Positions 40,330 through 50,557 of a stretch of DNA of 52,908 bases are shown here, one piece after another. The stretch is from a virus. The notes under the pieces are model-generated. The model was not told the origin of the DNA. It did no database searches and saw only the letters and a program-made list of their open reading frames with translations. Numbering within the stretch: position 1 is the first letter of the stretch; each line of letters starts with the position of its first letter. The position numbers and the translations under genes were made by a program. The DNA is taken from IMG/VR virus record IMGVR_UViG_3300048547_000520, positions 1 through 52,908 of that record. The stretch is one strand, 5' to 3'.

Positions 40330-42204
40330 TTAGACGATCTGACCAACGATTTCGTCAAACTCAATTCCAGTTCTTGTTGCTACGAACGTAAGTTCTATAA
40401 CGTTAATTGAACGGGCTGGTTTAACAAAAATGTTAGCACGGAACTTGTTTTGGTCTATGATTTCAGGAGTATTCACGGTTGAGTCAGATACGACTCGGAA
40501 ATCAGTAATGCCACGTCTTCCTTGAATATCACGTAGGAACGGATCAACAATGTTCTTAAACTGTGTTTGAGTAAATTCGTCGTTTAGTTCAAACAAGAAC
40601 GATGTAGCCGCAGTTGCAATTGATTTCTCAATAGCAATAAACAACCTACGAACATTAAGACGATCAAACGCGCTTGGCAATCCGTAACCAGTTTTATCTC
40701 CAAATAATACGATACCTTGACCTACTTGAGCCATAACTGGGTTAATGTCTGAAGTATACAGTTGATCTCTTTGCGATTTGTTTGGGTTAAACGCTAGTTT
40801 TACTACGTTTTTGATAACACCTTTTCTATAACCTGCTGGAGATTCCCACGGTTCAACTCTTGCTGCCAAACCTGCCATATCGCCATTCAAAGGTGTGTAA
40901 CGATAAGTATCGTTGTATTTGTCGTAACGATATTTATAACCGCTATCCATGAACCAATAAGATGAATTCTGAAGCGCATTACGATATGCAATTACGTTTT
41001 TAAGTTGTGTATTTGATTTAACTTCGCTAACAACATCTGATGCTGATGGGGAAACAAATGCAACACAATCTTTTCTACTATCAACGATATTAGAAATAAT
41101 ATAGTTTGCACGGTTTGCGCTATCATCGCCTTTACCTTGTAAGCAGAATGAAATATCAATTTCGTTTCCACTCTTAAATAAATCCCAACCTTTACCAATT
41201 GCGGCCAAAGTTGCATTGCTTTCAGTTTGAGCATCACTACCGTTTGCCATTACTTCGTATGAAGTTACCGCGGTTGCGGCGGTTCCTACAACTGCCGAAT
41301 TAGCAACTTTAACCCAGCTTGATTGATTGGTAATAACGTCTACCCAATAGTTTTGCGAACCGTCCTGAAGCTGTGCGCCTGCTGTGGTTGAAACATCTTC
41401 AAACAGTTCAAGTACTTGTCCTGCTGTTCCTGAAATATTTCCGCCGCGGTCAACAACTGCAATGTGAATACTTCCAGCACTCGGTGCAGAAGCAAAGAAA
41501 TTGTTTTGTCCCCACTTTTTTGTAATCGCAAGAACGGTAAGATCAGTTTCGGCGAGTGTGTATTTGCCTACAAATGTAATTGCGTATTCGTATCCTGTTA
41601 CATTCGGTGTTGGCGATGCGCCATCGTTAAGTTCCGTTTCTGCAATAGTTGCAACTGTAACATTTACATAGCCTGAGCTATCGTTACCTATTACAAGTAC
41701 ATCTCCTGCGCCAATTGCAGTAATCCTGTCTGCAGGAGCAACTTCAAAAGTTACAGCAGCGGAATTAAATGGAATTGTTTGTGGAACTGCAGCATTGGAA
41801 ATTTTATTCGCTGGGATATCACCTGCTGCAATTACTGCATTTTCATATCCTGTTGAGGTAACCCAATGTACGTCAATGTTATCTCCTAAAGCACCAGGGT
41901 GCTTTGCCGAAAAGGCGCCGCTTGCTGCAATAGCTGTGTTTGAATTATTGTCTGCGCGAACTACCCACAATGCATTTGCATATGCAAGATAATCTGCCGC
42001 AGTAAAAAATGTTTCGTATGTATCCGCTGAAGGCTTGCCAAAACGATCCACTAGCTCATCTTCAGATGAAACTAGAATAGGTTCGTCAACTGGTCCCCAT
42101 TGAAATACACCAACAATGGCAGCTGGCGATGTCGCAACGGCTGGCACGGCTTGTGATGCATCCACTTCACGAACAATGACGGAAGGACTTACAGAAAAAG
42201 CCAT
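40330..42204 (-). CDS. gp18: Contractile tail sheath protein gp18
   Basis: A 624-residue sheath subunit. Starts MAFSVSPSVIVREVDAS; central variable domain; C-terminal sheath core with GYRKGVIKNVVKLAFNPNKSQRDQLY, GQGIVLFGDKTGYGLPSAFDRLNVRRLF and FRVVSDSTVNTPEIID. Slightly shorter than T4 gp18 (659). Late promoter at 42254-42261. Confidence 0.95.
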   Translation of the reverse strand: MAFSVSPSVIVREVDASQAVPAVATSPAAIVGVFQWGPVDEPILVSSEDELVDRFGKPSADTYETFFTAADYLAYANALWVVRADNNSNTAIAASGAFSAKHPGALGDNIDVHWVTSTGYENAVIAAGDIPANKISNAAVPQTIPFNSAAVTFEVAPADRITAIGAGDVLVIGNDSSGYVNVTVATIAETELNDGASPTPNVTGYEYAITFVGKYTLAETDLTVLAITKKWGQNNFFASAPSAGSIHIAVVDRGGNISGTAGQVLELFEDVSTTAGAQLQDGSQNYWVDVITNQSSWVKVANSAVVGTAATAVTSYEVMANGSDAQTESNATLAAIGKGWDLFKSGNEIDISFCLQGKGDDSANRANYIISNIVDSRKDCVAFVSPSASDVVSEVKSNTQLKNVIAYRNALQNSSYWFMDSGYKYRYDKYNDTYRYTPLNGDMAGLAARVEPWESPAGYRKGVIKNVVKLAFNPNKSQRDQLYTSDINPVMAQVGQGIVLFGDKTGYGLPSAFDRLNVRRLFIAIEKSIATAATSFLFELNDEFTQTQFKNIVDPFLRDIQGRRGITDFRVVSDSTVNTPEIIDQNKFRANIFVKPARSINVIELTFVATRTGIEFDEIVGQIV

Positions 42205-42253
42205 ATTTTTCTCCTTTATGTATTTAAACGCGTTTAGTTCATATCACTGTTTC

Positions 42254-42261
42254 TATTTATA
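42254..42261 (-). promoter_or_regulatory. Late promoter for gp18
   Basis: TATAAATA on the minus strand, 50 bases before the sheath gene. Confidence 0.78.
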
Positions 42262-42287
42262 AATTATTTGATTTACAGAAATATAGT

Positions 42288-43892
42288 TTAGAACCTGATG
42301 TTTTCGTCTTCCCACAATTCCCCACCGTCATCTATAAATCCGAAGGGGAGTAATTCTTCATCAATTTGCGCATCAGTCTTTTCGCGCAGTGCTTGAAGAG
42401 TATTAATATCAGTTAATTCTTTAAAATAATCTTGGTCAGATAACCAAGCAAATAAAACCAAATTCATTACTAAATCATCATGTGCTCCGGGCTCAGCTTC
42501 ATAAGATGGACCCTTTTTGGAAAAACGTGATAATTCCTGCAAAGTATTATAATCTCTTAGTATAAGTTGATCTTGCTCAATGAGCATTTTCAACATAGAA
42601 CAACCTTGAGCTTTTACAGTCTTGGTAGTTCGTATTCCATTATCAAGTTTTCTTCCTCCAAATCCAGACGAAATTCGTTTGCCTTTCGCGCCTGCGCTTT
42701 CGGAATAAAGTAAATTTTCGTATCCATAATCCATTAATAAAACATCTGAAACTTGTTCGCCTATATCATTAATTTCTATAAGAACAGCAGCTTCATTATA
42801 TAGATTACCTATTCTATATATAAATGAAGCGAAATCAATTGGGCTAATATAGTTGTCGCGAAATGTGCATACTTGTTGATACGGCATTTTGCTAATGTCT
42901 ATAATGTTAAAGGTTGAATAGTCTAAACCTTTTCCTCGAGATACATCACAAGTCATAACATAACTGTGGTCTTTTTCAGGTTTAAAATATTGAAATGTGT
43001 TTTCTTGTTCGTGTATAGGTCTATCATATGCTAATTGTTTTAGTTTGGATCCATCAATCAACGTTCCTGAGGATCCTAAAAACTCACAACAATATTCTTG
43101 TCTAAATTTCTGTTCATCGTAATCTAATGCAGCGAGTGTTTCTTCTTTCCACTTTTCGTCTCGTCCTGGAACATCTTGCCACATAACTTCTTCGTATTCA
43201 TAACCATTAGTTTTTTCTCTTGCGCCTTTGCAAGTTTTCCAAAAATGGTTTAGACCATTAGGAGTTGAAGTCATTAAAAGTTTTGTTGACTCACCAGACG
43301 AGATAGTAGGATAAACAGATGCGAAAAAATCGTCGTATCCTTCGATGAATGCAACCTCATCGAGATATAGAAAATTAACTGACTTACCACGAATTGCTGA
43401 TGATGATGTCGTTCCTGCCAAAACCTGACAACCGTTTTCAAGCGCAATGTTTCCTTTGTTCCATTCTTCAACTCCTTGCTGCAACCATTTAGGTAAAGCC
43501 TCAAAAGCCAACTTGACTCGAGCCATAACTTCTCTTGCAGCATCTCCTTTGTTTGCTAAAATAGCGACGGTTTTAAATTCATTGAACAATACATAATGTA
43601 AAATGATTGCCATTGCAGTGGTTGTTTTACCAGACTGACGTGCAGTTAATACTGCAACTCTGCGATTATCTGTAATCTTTTTTGTGATGTTTTCTTGATA
43701 AGGATACATTTGAAAAGGAACTAGGCCTCTATCAACATGAACAATTTTTATATATTCCTTAGCAAAATATATTGGATCTTCAGCACATTTCATGTACTCC
43801 TTTAGCATATCAGGAGTCCATTCTAATTGCTCACCAACTCTTTTAAGATTATTATTACCGAGATAACCTTTCATCATCTCAAGCATTATCAT
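42288..43892 (-). CDS. gp17: Terminase large subunit gp17
   Basis: A 534-residue packaging motor. The ATPase shows Walker A VLTARQSGKTT at 81-91 and Walker B NFLYLDEVAF; the RNase H-like nuclease domain begins VMTCDVSRGKGLDYS with the first catalytic Asp. A serine-rich loop TSSSAIRGKS lies before Walker B. Overlaps gp16 by 14 bases as in many T4-like phages. Confidence 0.95.
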   Translation of the reverse strand: MIMLEMMKGYLGNNNLKRVGEQLEWTPDMLKEYMKCAEDPIYFAKEYIKIVHVDRGLVPFQMYPYQENITKKITDNRRVAVLTARQSGKTTTAMAIILHYVLFNEFKTVAILANKGDAAREVMARVKLAFEALPKWLQQGVEEWNKGNIALENGCQVLAGTTSSSAIRGKSVNFLYLDEVAFIEGYDDFFASVYPTISSGESTKLLMTSTPNGLNHFWKTCKGAREKTNGYEYEEVMWQDVPGRDEKWKEETLAALDYDEQKFRQEYCCEFLGSSGTLIDGSKLKQLAYDRPIHEQENTFQYFKPEKDHSYVMTCDVSRGKGLDYSTFNIIDISKMPYQQVCTFRDNYISPIDFASFIYRIGNLYNEAAVLIEINDIGEQVSDVLLMDYGYENLLYSESAGAKGKRISSGFGGRKLDNGIRTTKTVKAQGCSMLKMLIEQDQLILRDYNTLQELSRFSKKGPSYEAEPGAHDDLVMNLVLFAWLSDQDYFKELTDINTLQALREKTDAQIDEELLPFGFIDDGGELWEDENIRF

Positions 43893-44325
43893 CGCCTTTA
43901 ATCATTTTAAGTAAATCTGCAGTTGAGACTATCAAGTTATTATTCGTAACATTTGTTTCCTTTTCAGGTTTATCATCCTGTGCAAATTTCTTTTTGGTAG
44001 ATATATCAACATAATCTTTGTTTGCGTCAAGTAATGTTTTCATTAAAGTCGACACAACTTCAAAGGCCCGAGGAGACTCTGATTGCTTAGCTATTTCAAC
44101 CATTTCTTTAACTGCGTCATCTCCGAGTTCAATAATGTTTTTAACATTCTGACGTGCAAGTTCCATATCGTTAAGATTTTCGTCATTACCTTCAGTAGGT
44201 AATACTTCAAACTTTTCTATGTTTTGCACTTCCGTTGATTGCACTTCTTGTACGCTTTTCATTTCATCGTTTAATTCTGAAAGCGGTGTTAAACCTAACG
44301 CTTTAGAAATGTGTTCATCACTCAT
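43879..44325 (-). CDS. gp16: Terminase small subunit gp16
   Basis: A 148-residue helical protein placed directly before gp17. LARQNVKNIIELGDDAVKEMVEIAKQSESPRAFEVVSTLMKTL is the conserved central hairpin of gp16. It regulates gp17 and recognises DNA for packaging. Position and overlap make the call firm. Confidence 0.88.
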   Translation of the reverse strand: MSDEHISKALGLTPLSELNDEMKSVQEVQSTEVQNIEKFEVLPTEGNDENLNDMELARQNVKNIIELGDDAVKEMVEIAKQSESPRAFEVVSTLMKTLLDANKDYVDISTKKKFAQDDKPEKETNVTNNNLIVSTADLLKMIKGDDNA

Positions 44326-44369
44326 GTTTCATCCTACTTTATATTATATATTAGTTTGCTGATGCGCTA

Positions 44370-44618
44370 TTATTCAGCCTCAGCCAAATGAGCTGCAAAA
44401 GCTGCTTTAACATCGTCAGTATGAACTGCATTGCAGATAGCTTGAACCTCTGCGCTTTCGCTAGTAATATCCGCATTTGGTGCAACAACATGGCGTGAAA
44501 AAGATCTACTAATTTCTGTGCCGTCGCGTTTAATTACTGTAGCAGTGCGTACTTGCACATGCTTGTATTTGCCTATGATTTCGATTTTATCTTGTACTGT
44601 TTCTTCTGTTAGTGCCAT
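44370..44618 (-). CDS. Small conserved protein next to the tail fibre
   Basis: An 82-residue protein: MALTEETVQDKIEIIGKYKHVQ, TATVIKRDGTEISRSF and VQAICNAVHTDDVKAAF. Common in marine T4-like phages near fibre or head genes, function unknown. Confidence 0.68.
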   Translation of the reverse strand: MALTEETVQDKIEIIGKYKHVQVRTATVIKRDGTEISRSFSRHVVAPNADITSESAEVQAICNAVHTDDVKAAFAAHLAEAE

Positions 44619-44666
44619 CGTTTATCTCCTATGATGGTTGGACTGTCCGACCCTTATGGTGTGGGG

Positions 44667-47324
44667 TTATTGAGATTGATAAGTTATTGTAAGGTAAATA
44701 GTGGTATTGCCGTTTGTATCAGTATAGCGCAAATTTGAAAAACCTCCAGATGTTTGTGCGTACATTCTTATGTTGGTTCCGTTAGAAGAAATATAAGGAA
44801 AATACGGACCGCCGGCCATTTCATCAGCCATCATACTACCTGTTGCTGTATGGTTGCTTGCTTTACTAGTAAATGGTAATCCTTCAATTGAAATTAAGTT
44901 GGCGTCACTATTATCAGTAAAAGCATCTAGTTTACAATTTACTGTAACAAGTGTTCCTACTTTTACATACCAAGCGTTGTCCGCAGTAACAGTTCCGATA
45001 CTGCAAGTAGGCGTCCAAGTTCCTTCTTCGTAATCGTCTAAAAAATTAGCCGCTGTATCACCACCAAGATATACACCACCATCCAAATACAAGTCTTTAA
45101 ATCCAGAAGTCGAGGAACCTAAGTTTAGGTATCCAGAAGCACCTGCGGTTGTTGCACCTCCAGGGAGTGTGGGAACAATTGCGGCTTGAGTAGATTCACC
45201 ATCAAATCTTATTCTTGGATCTGAATTAGTACCTTCAGAACCCATGTATAGATATGTACCTTGGTTAAGTCCAATCAGTGCTTTATCAACACCTGCGTCT
45301 GCCAACCTAAGTTTATTTCTATTATCAATAGTAACATCGCCGTCAACAGTAATTTCGGCTGTAAAGGTTCCGCCTGATGTGGCCATTGCATTAGTATCTA
45401 CATATCCTTTTACTGCCGCCTCAGTTGGAACTGCTATATTACTATTGCCTCCGAGTGTATCGTCAGTACTAAATTCTGTAATGGTGGCGCCAACTGGGAA
45501 TGCCAAACTACTGCCAGTTAAGGCCCCGCCTGCTGCTAATCCATCAGTAATTCCATAACCTGCTAACGTAGTTGCCGCATTGGCCAATTCAACCCAGCTA
45601 CCGCTATGTGCAAAATAGCCTTTACCTGTTCCGTGAACATGGGCAAACATACCATGATATGTCGATGCACTTGGCAAATCGCCGAGTGCTGAATATACGT
45701 TAGCAAAAAGTCCTTTGTTTCCTGCGCCGTCAATATCTCCTGACATTGTTCCGCCAGCAAGTGGAAGTTTAGTTGCAATGCTGTCTGTCACAGTTGTTGC
45801 AAAGTTTGCATCGTCTCCTAATGCTGCAGCCAATTCATTTAGAGTATCCAATGTTGCTGGCGCGCTATCAGAAAGACCTGCAATTTCTGCATCAACATAT
45901 GCCTTTGTGGCTGCGTCTTGTGCTGCGGCAGGATCTGTTAAATTATATATTTTATTTGTATTAACATCAATCCCAGTGGATGTGGTTCTTAGTTTAAGTA
46001 CACCGTCATGATGTAAATCTACGCCACCAAGTGCATGATCTGCTTTGACGTAATCAACTAAACCATCATCGACAGAATTGCGAGCTCTTATAATGACATC
46101 GCCTGCGTCTGAACCGCTACCGGTGTTATTTAAATAGAAAGTACCTTTTTGAGTTAATATACCAAATCCGCTACCTGTTGTAAACATTTTTGCGTCAACA
46201 CTTGCAGTGTTTGCACCAAATTGTAAATAAGCATCATCATCAAACGTCATATATGCGTTTGAGCTATCAACTTTAATCCAATTACCGTTTCCTGCAGTCC
46301 ATTGATGATTGCCAGTCCAATCAAGGTTATCGCTTTCACTAACAGAAGTTGCACCCTCGGTTCCTTGAAGGCCAGTTGCACCTTGCAATCCGGTTGAACC
46401 AGCAGACCCTGTAGTACCTTGAACGCCAGTTCCTGTTAAGCCTTGAACACCAGTTGAACCAGTTACACCTTGCAATCCGGTTGGACCAGCAGACCCCGTA
46501 GTACCTTGTACACCATCAGCGCCATCAGAAGGTCCTTGAATACCGGCGGGCCCTGCTGTCCCAGTTGTACCTTGAATACCTTGCGCACCAGCTGCGCCGT
46601 CAGCGCCATCAGAAGGTCCTTGAATACCAATGGATCCTGTTAAACCTTGAACACCTGTTCCTGTTAAACCTTGAACGCCAGTTGAACCTATAGACCCTGT
46701 AATACCTTGAACACCTTGGGAACCTGTAGCTCCAGTTAAACCTTGAACACCTGTAGAACCTAACGTTCCTTGAGCACCTGCGTCTCCTGTTAAACCTTGA
46801 ACACCTGTAGAACCTGTAGACCCTGATGTGCCTTGAGCACCAGTTGCTCCTGTAGCTCCAGTTAAACCTTGAAGACCTGTTGGTCCAATACCGCCATTGG
46901 CACCACCAAATCCTTGAACACCTTGCGCGCCTAATGTACCTTGCAAACCATTAGTTCCTTGCGGACCTTGAATAGTTTCACCTGTTGTACCTTGAGCTCC
47001 ATTAGTACCTTGTGGTCCAGGAGTTGGCGCAGGAATATTTGATAAAGAGTTATAATCGCCATCAAATAAAGAAGGTAAGTTAGTCAAATCATTATAATTA
47101 CCAGAAAAAGTTCCAGCTGCCGTGATAAATCCAGCATCATTTGTAAATGCACTTATGTTTGTTGGAATATCATCAAATCTTGCTAACGGATATCCACCAC
47201 TTTGTACTCCGTCCATCGCAACCACAGTTTTCTTTGTGGTATCAATGAAAACCTCTCCTTCAATACCGGCTTCAGATGAAAGCTCTGCGGTTGTGCCTCT
47301 TCTAAATCGTAATGTTTGTGCCAT
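44667..47324 (-). CDS. Tail fibre protein with collagen-like repeats
   Basis: An 885-residue fibre. N-terminus [20 protein letters not shown] is the attachment motif of many T4-like fibres, followed by a linker and a Gly-x-x region (about residues 103-330) rich in GPQGTNG, GLQGTLG and GVQGLTG units. Then beta-helical repeats ([24 protein letters not shown]) and a C-terminal trimer module with [14 protein letters not shown]. Collagen-like segments trimerise and give reach; the tip binds the host surface. It interrupts the usual gp15-gp16 adjacency. Confidence 0.9.
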   Translation of the reverse strand: MAQTLRFRRGTTAELSSEAGIEGEVFIDTTKKTVVAMDGVQSGGYPLARFDDIPTNISAFTNDAGFITAAGTFSGNYNDLTNLPSLFDGDYNSLSNIPAPTPGPQGTNGAQGTTGETIQGPQGTNGLQGTLGAQGVQGFGGANGGIGPTGLQGLTGATGATGAQGTSGSTGSTGVQGLTGDAGAQGTLGSTGVQGLTGATGSQGVQGITGSIGSTGVQGLTGTGVQGLTGSIGIQGPSDGADGAAGAQGIQGTTGTAGPAGIQGPSDGADGVQGTTGSAGPTGLQGVTGSTGVQGLTGTGVQGTTGSAGSTGLQGATGLQGTEGATSVSESDNLDWTGNHQWTAGNGNWIKVDSSNAYMTFDDDAYLQFGANTASVDAKMFTTGSGFGILTQKGTFYLNNTGSGSDAGDVIIRARNSVDDGLVDYVKADHALGGVDLHHDGVLKLRTTSTGIDVNTNKIYNLTDPAAAQDAATKAYVDAEIAGLSDSAPATLDTLNELAAALGDDANFATTVTDSIATKLPLAGGTMSGDIDGAGNKGLFANVYSALGDLPSASTYHGMFAHVHGTGKGYFAHSGSWVELANAATTLAGYGITDGLAAGGALTGSSLAFPVGATITEFSTDDTLGGNSNIAVPTEAAVKGYVDTNAMATSGGTFTAEITVDGDVTIDNRNKLRLADAGVDKALIGLNQGTYLYMGSEGTNSDPRIRFDGESTQAAIVPTLPGGATTAGASGYLNLGSSTSGFKDLYLDGGVYLGGDTAANFLDDYEEGTWTPTCSIGTVTADNAWYVKVGTLVTVNCKLDAFTDNSDANLISIEGLPFTSKASNHTATGSMMADEMAGGPYFPYISSNGTNIRMYAQTSGGFSNLRYTDTNGNTTIYLTITYQSQ
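46335..47020 (-). repeat. Collagen-like Gly-x-x coding repeat
   Basis: About 228 codons of degenerate 9-18 base repeats, read on the plus strand as CCTTGAACACC and close variants, encoding G-x-x triplets dominated by Q-G, T-G and V-Q-G-L. Repeat length is prone to change by slippage or recombination. Confidence 0.88.
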
Positions 47325-47352
47325 TTGAGTTTTTTCCTATTATCTGTATTGA

Positions 47353-48258
47353 TTAATCTAAGTCATCAATTGCAATATCGCTTGATTCTAAATCAATGCT
47401 AGTGTTGCCGCTATCAAGATCTACAGCAGTATTACCTGTAAAGATATCAAGTTCAACAGGAGCACTATTTCCATATAGGCCACTACCTTGGAATACAGTG
47501 TTTGCAACCCAATTATCAGTATACTCAACGTCTGCCCAACCTACTGCGCTATTTGCAAGGTCAACAACAAACGTTTCAGTACTTTCTTCAAAAGGAGAAT
47601 CATCTGCCGTATCTGTTGCATATTGAGTATCAATAAACTTAATAACTTTTTTGGTCCGTTCTGGTCCGTAAAACATTCCTTTTAACGTAAAGTTAAGAGT
47701 GTACATTACTGTTCGTCTTTCAGTAAAATCGCCTTCATATAATTCTTCGTTCACTACACTATTTAAAATAATAGGTACGTCTAAAGGTGGAAGATTTTCA
47801 ATTAGTTTTGCACTTACTGTAAAGTCAGGTTGAAAGAATGGTATAATTTGCTCAACTATTTTAGTTGCATCTTCTTGATATTTTGCCATGATATACAATG
47901 AAAATTCTAAGTTATATGGAGCTCCTGCATAAACGTAATTTAAAGAGGAGTCACTTTCTCTTAATGTTTTTGGTATCTTGTGTCTTACTGAAATCCTACG
48001 TTCGCCGTCATATTGCATAGATGTAATTTCAAAAGACATCCGCGGTAATGTAATAGCCGACTGGCGATTAAGATTTGCATCTTGCTCAACTCTTGCAAGT
48101 ATTTTTTGAAAAGGAGCATATGATAATGGAACAATTGCAGTTTGAAAAGTTGTTCCTTGCGCATTCACGCGCTGAATAGACAACTGATTAAACAGTGTAC
48201 CAAAGATGGCAACATATTTTCTTGTCGTTTGATTGTAAAAGTAATTTGCTATTGCCAT
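47353..48258 (-). CDS. gp15: Tail sheath terminator gp15
   Basis: A 301-residue protein starting AIANYFYNQTTRKYVAIFG, with RMSFEITSMQYDGERR and MYTLNFTLKGMFYG typical of gp15, which caps the tail end and joins it to the neck. The last 35 residues are an acidic near-repeat (IFTGNTAVDLDSGNTSIDLES) not needed in T4 gp15. Confidence 0.88.
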   Translation of the reverse strand: MAIANYFYNQTTRKYVAIFGTLFNQLSIQRVNAQGTTFQTAIVPLSYAPFQKILARVEQDANLNRQSAITLPRMSFEITSMQYDGERRISVRHKIPKTLRESDSSLNYVYAGAPYNLEFSLYIMAKYQEDATKIVEQIIPFFQPDFTVSAKLIENLPPLDVPIILNSVVNEELYEGDFTERRTVMYTLNFTLKGMFYGPERTKKVIKFIDTQYATDTADDSPFEESTETFVVDLANSAVGWADVEYTDNWVANTVFQGSGLYGNSAPVELDIFTGNTAVDLDSGNTSIDLESSDIAIDDLD

Positions 48259-48263
48259 TTATA

Positions 48264-48971
48264 TTAATCCGGTATACTAATGTTTTCACTGAATGGATCT
48301 ATTTCTGAGAAGTCAAGAACACTATCAGCTTCAGCTTCAAAGTAAACATTTTTTGCAACTGGGTCTGTATTTGCCAATTGAGTTAAAGTAGTTGCCTGTG
48401 TAATATCAACATCATCAAAGTGATGGTCAATTTCGTAACGACCTGTTTGGAAACGTTCGCCAGAATATTCAAACAATTCGCAGCGTAAATCATATACTTG
48501 TAATGCACCGTGTTGATAGAATACTGACTCATGTTCAACAAACATAACTTTAAACATTTTATCATTAAGTGGAAAGTAAATTACATCACCTTCATTTGGT
48601 CTTGTTTGGTCAGGATCTAAGCGAGTAGCAAAACGTTCAAAAGTTCTATATGCAACGCTAAACGTTACTTGATCTCGTATTTGTAAACCAAATCTACTTA
48701 AGAAATCCCCTTCTCCTTCAAAACCATCAACACTCTTAACATACATTTCCATATCGTAAACAATGCTATAGTTGTTACCACCTTGTGTTGTTAAATCACC
48801 ACCGAAGGTTGAGGTATCATCTTCATTTAAGATATTGTCAATAGAGTCAAAGTTTCTTGGTATGTATGCAATGTCAACACCATACATTTTAATTGACTCA
48901 ATGACTAAATCGTCTATTAAGTTTTGTTCGTTAAAGTTACCGTAGTTTCGGAAATAGGGATTCGTAGCCAT
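48264..48971 (-). CDS. gp14: Neck protein gp14
   Basis: A 235-residue neck protein: NPYFRNYGNFNEQNLIDDLVIESIKMYG opening, ADYIPRN-like IAYIPRN, and EGDVIYFPLNDKMFKVMFVEHE. Sits between gp13 and gp15 as in T4. It closes the filled head with gp13. Confidence 0.9.
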   Translation of the reverse strand: MATNPYFRNYGNFNEQNLIDDLVIESIKMYGVDIAYIPRNFDSIDNILNEDDTSTFGGDLTTQGGNNYSIVYDMEMYVKSVDGFEGEGDFLSRFGLQIRDQVTFSVAYRTFERFATRLDPDQTRPNEGDVIYFPLNDKMFKVMFVEHESVFYQHGALQVYDLRCELFEYSGERFQTGRYEIDHHFDDVDITQATTLTQLANTDPVAKNVYFEAEADSVLDFSEIDPFSENISIPD

Positions 48972-48974
48972 GAC

Positions 48975-49718
48975 TTATCCAATAAAATTATATGTGAGTG
49001 GCTGAAGAGAATTAACAGCTTCTTCTTCCATTCGCTGACGTTCTTCTCTTGCCTCTTGTAAAATCTGTTCGCCATTAAAAGTTACGCCACCGACTAGTTG
49101 CATTCCAACAAACTTTGTAAGGTTTGCGCCCCAGTTTTCTTTTACTAAAGCGGCAGTATAATTTTGCAGCCAACGATCCGTCCAAACTTCAGCATATTCT
49201 GTTTCGTCAATAATATCATAAGCTTCAATAATAATAAAATCGCCGACAGTCCAAATCTTTTGGTCAACATCAACGTACAGCTTATTCACATGTTTGTTAA
49301 ATCTGATTAAAGGTTTTCCTACAAGCATTTCTTGTAAGAATTCAATATAAGACATAGTCATATAATAGTTTTGAATATTATATCCGGTGATATCTCTTAT
49401 GTTATTTAAAGTATATTGGTATTGAACATTGAACATTCCAACACCTGCGCTAATAGAAGTTTGCAAATCAAATACTTTTGATATACCTAAAAGTCGTGTA
49501 GGAAGTGTAATGTAACCATTATCAATATCATCTTGTGTAATAGCGTGTTTTAAATAAACAAGTTGACTTCCGTTATAATGATAATCTCTCCAAAAAGAAA
49601 CAGCCTCATCTACACGATCGTCTATTTGCTCTTCGGATACGTTTATTTCAATAACCGGTGCGCCTAATTTTCTAAGGACGTAATCTTTAAATTCTTCTTT
49701 GCTTGTAGGCTGAGCCAT
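48975..49718 (-). CDS. gp13: Neck protein gp13
   Basis: A 247-residue neck protein: FKDYVLRKLGAPVIEINVSEEQIDDRVDEA is the family's first helix pair; TRLLGISKVFDL and MSYIEFLQEML follow. It is the first gene of the classic 13-14-15 neck set. Late promoter at 49752-49759. Confidence 0.9.
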   Translation of the reverse strand: MAQPTSKEEFKDYVLRKLGAPVIEINVSEEQIDDRVDEAVSFWRDYHYNGSQLVYLKHAITQDDIDNGYITLPTRLLGISKVFDLQTSISAGVGMFNVQYQYTLNNIRDITGYNIQNYYMTMSYIEFLQEMLVGKPLIRFNKHVNKLYVDVDQKIWTVGDFIIIEAYDIIDETEYAEVWTDRWLQNYTAALVKENWGANLTKFVGMQLVGGVTFNGEQILQEAREERQRMEEEAVNSLQPLTYNFIG

Positions 49719-49751
49719 AGTAAACCTCTAAGATACTTTTGCTTTATAGTC

Positions 49752-49759
49752 TATTTATA
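49752..49759 (-). promoter_or_regulatory. Late promoter for gp13
   Basis: TATAAATA on the minus strand, 34 bases before gp13. Confidence 0.78.
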
Positions 49760-49780
49760 ATATGTAGAGGTAGGGCAAAA

Positions 49781-50554
49781 TTAATTTCGCCTTTCTATGT
49801 CATCCTCTGATAAAACGTCGCCCATCCATACTTCAATTACTTTTACTGGCCGTTTACCAACGTTTATTGCCTTGTGCCAAGTTTGTGGAGGGATGTCAAT
49901 ACTATCGCCAGTAGAGTAAATCTTAGATGTCTTATATCCATTTGGAAACTCAAGATTCATTTCAAGTTTGCCATCAACAATATGCCAATGCTCCGAGCGA
50001 ACAAAGTGTTTTTGATCTGAAAGCGATTTTTTAACATCAATAGATAATTCTTTAACTTGCCAGTGGCCATTGTTATCAAGGTTACGATATTTACCCCATA
50101 GTCTTTGTACCTCAGGCTTATCCCAATTTTCAAGTAACCAAGATGAGCTGTTCTTTTTATCGTTTCCGCCAACTCCAAAAACAAAACTTATCTTACCTTC
50201 TTCAATCAATTCCTTTGCGTATTCAACTTCAGGTGTTGTACCTTTTTGGCGGTCTCCTCCGTTTGCAAATATAATTGTAGCATCAGGAAATTCTTTTCGT
50301 ATTTGTCTTATAGCTCCTACTGCAGTATCATCACTATCATCAAATTCAAACACACTATCAACAACTGCTAAGGCGTCTAAGATTGCGGTACGTTCTTCTA
50401 TAGGCATAAATGGTTTACCTTTTTTGCGTGATAGCCATTCATCACTGTTAACGCCTACTAAAAGACTATCTCCTAACTTAGCTGCAGCTTTAAAATATTC
50501 AATATGGCCTGAGTGAACTGGATCAAATCCGCCAGTAACAATAACAATTTTCAT
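49781..50554 (-). CDS. Nucleotidyltransferase-cupin fusion protein
   Basis: A 257-residue two-domain protein. Residues 1-140 are an HldE/RfaE-type adenylyltransferase: VIVTGGFDPVHSGHIEYF with HxGH at 14-17, GVNSDEWLSRKKG and an ISxTxxR region lost or altered (KNSSSWLLE). Residues 150-257 form a cupin like the C-terminal phosphomannose isomerase domain of ManC: FVRSEHWHIVDGKLEM, DSIDIPPQTWHKAINVG and VIEVWMGDVLSEDDIERR. It may make and process an activated sugar. It lies between virion genes on the late strand. Confidence 0.8.
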   Translation of the reverse strand: MKIVIVTGGFDPVHSGHIEYFKAAAKLGDSLLVGVNSDEWLSRKKGKPFMPIEERTAILDALAVVDSVFEFDDSDDTAVGAIRQIRKEFPDATIIFANGGDRQKGTTPEVEYAKELIEEGKISFVFGVGGNDKKNSSSWLLENWDKPEVQRLWGKYRNLDNNGHWQVKELSIDVKKSLSDQKHFVRSEHWHIVDGKLEMNLEFPNGYKTSKIYSTGDSIDIPPQTWHKAINVGKRPVKVIEVWMGDVLSEDDIERRN

Positions 50555-50557
50555 AAT

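Noticed and set aside
45244-46011. Plus-strand frames across the tail fibre
   Set aside because: Antisense to a convincing fibre gene; Ala/Ser/Val-rich shadows.
46335-47020. Repeat array considered as CRISPR
   Set aside because: Repeats are degenerate, very short and in frame with a collagen-like protein; no spacers.
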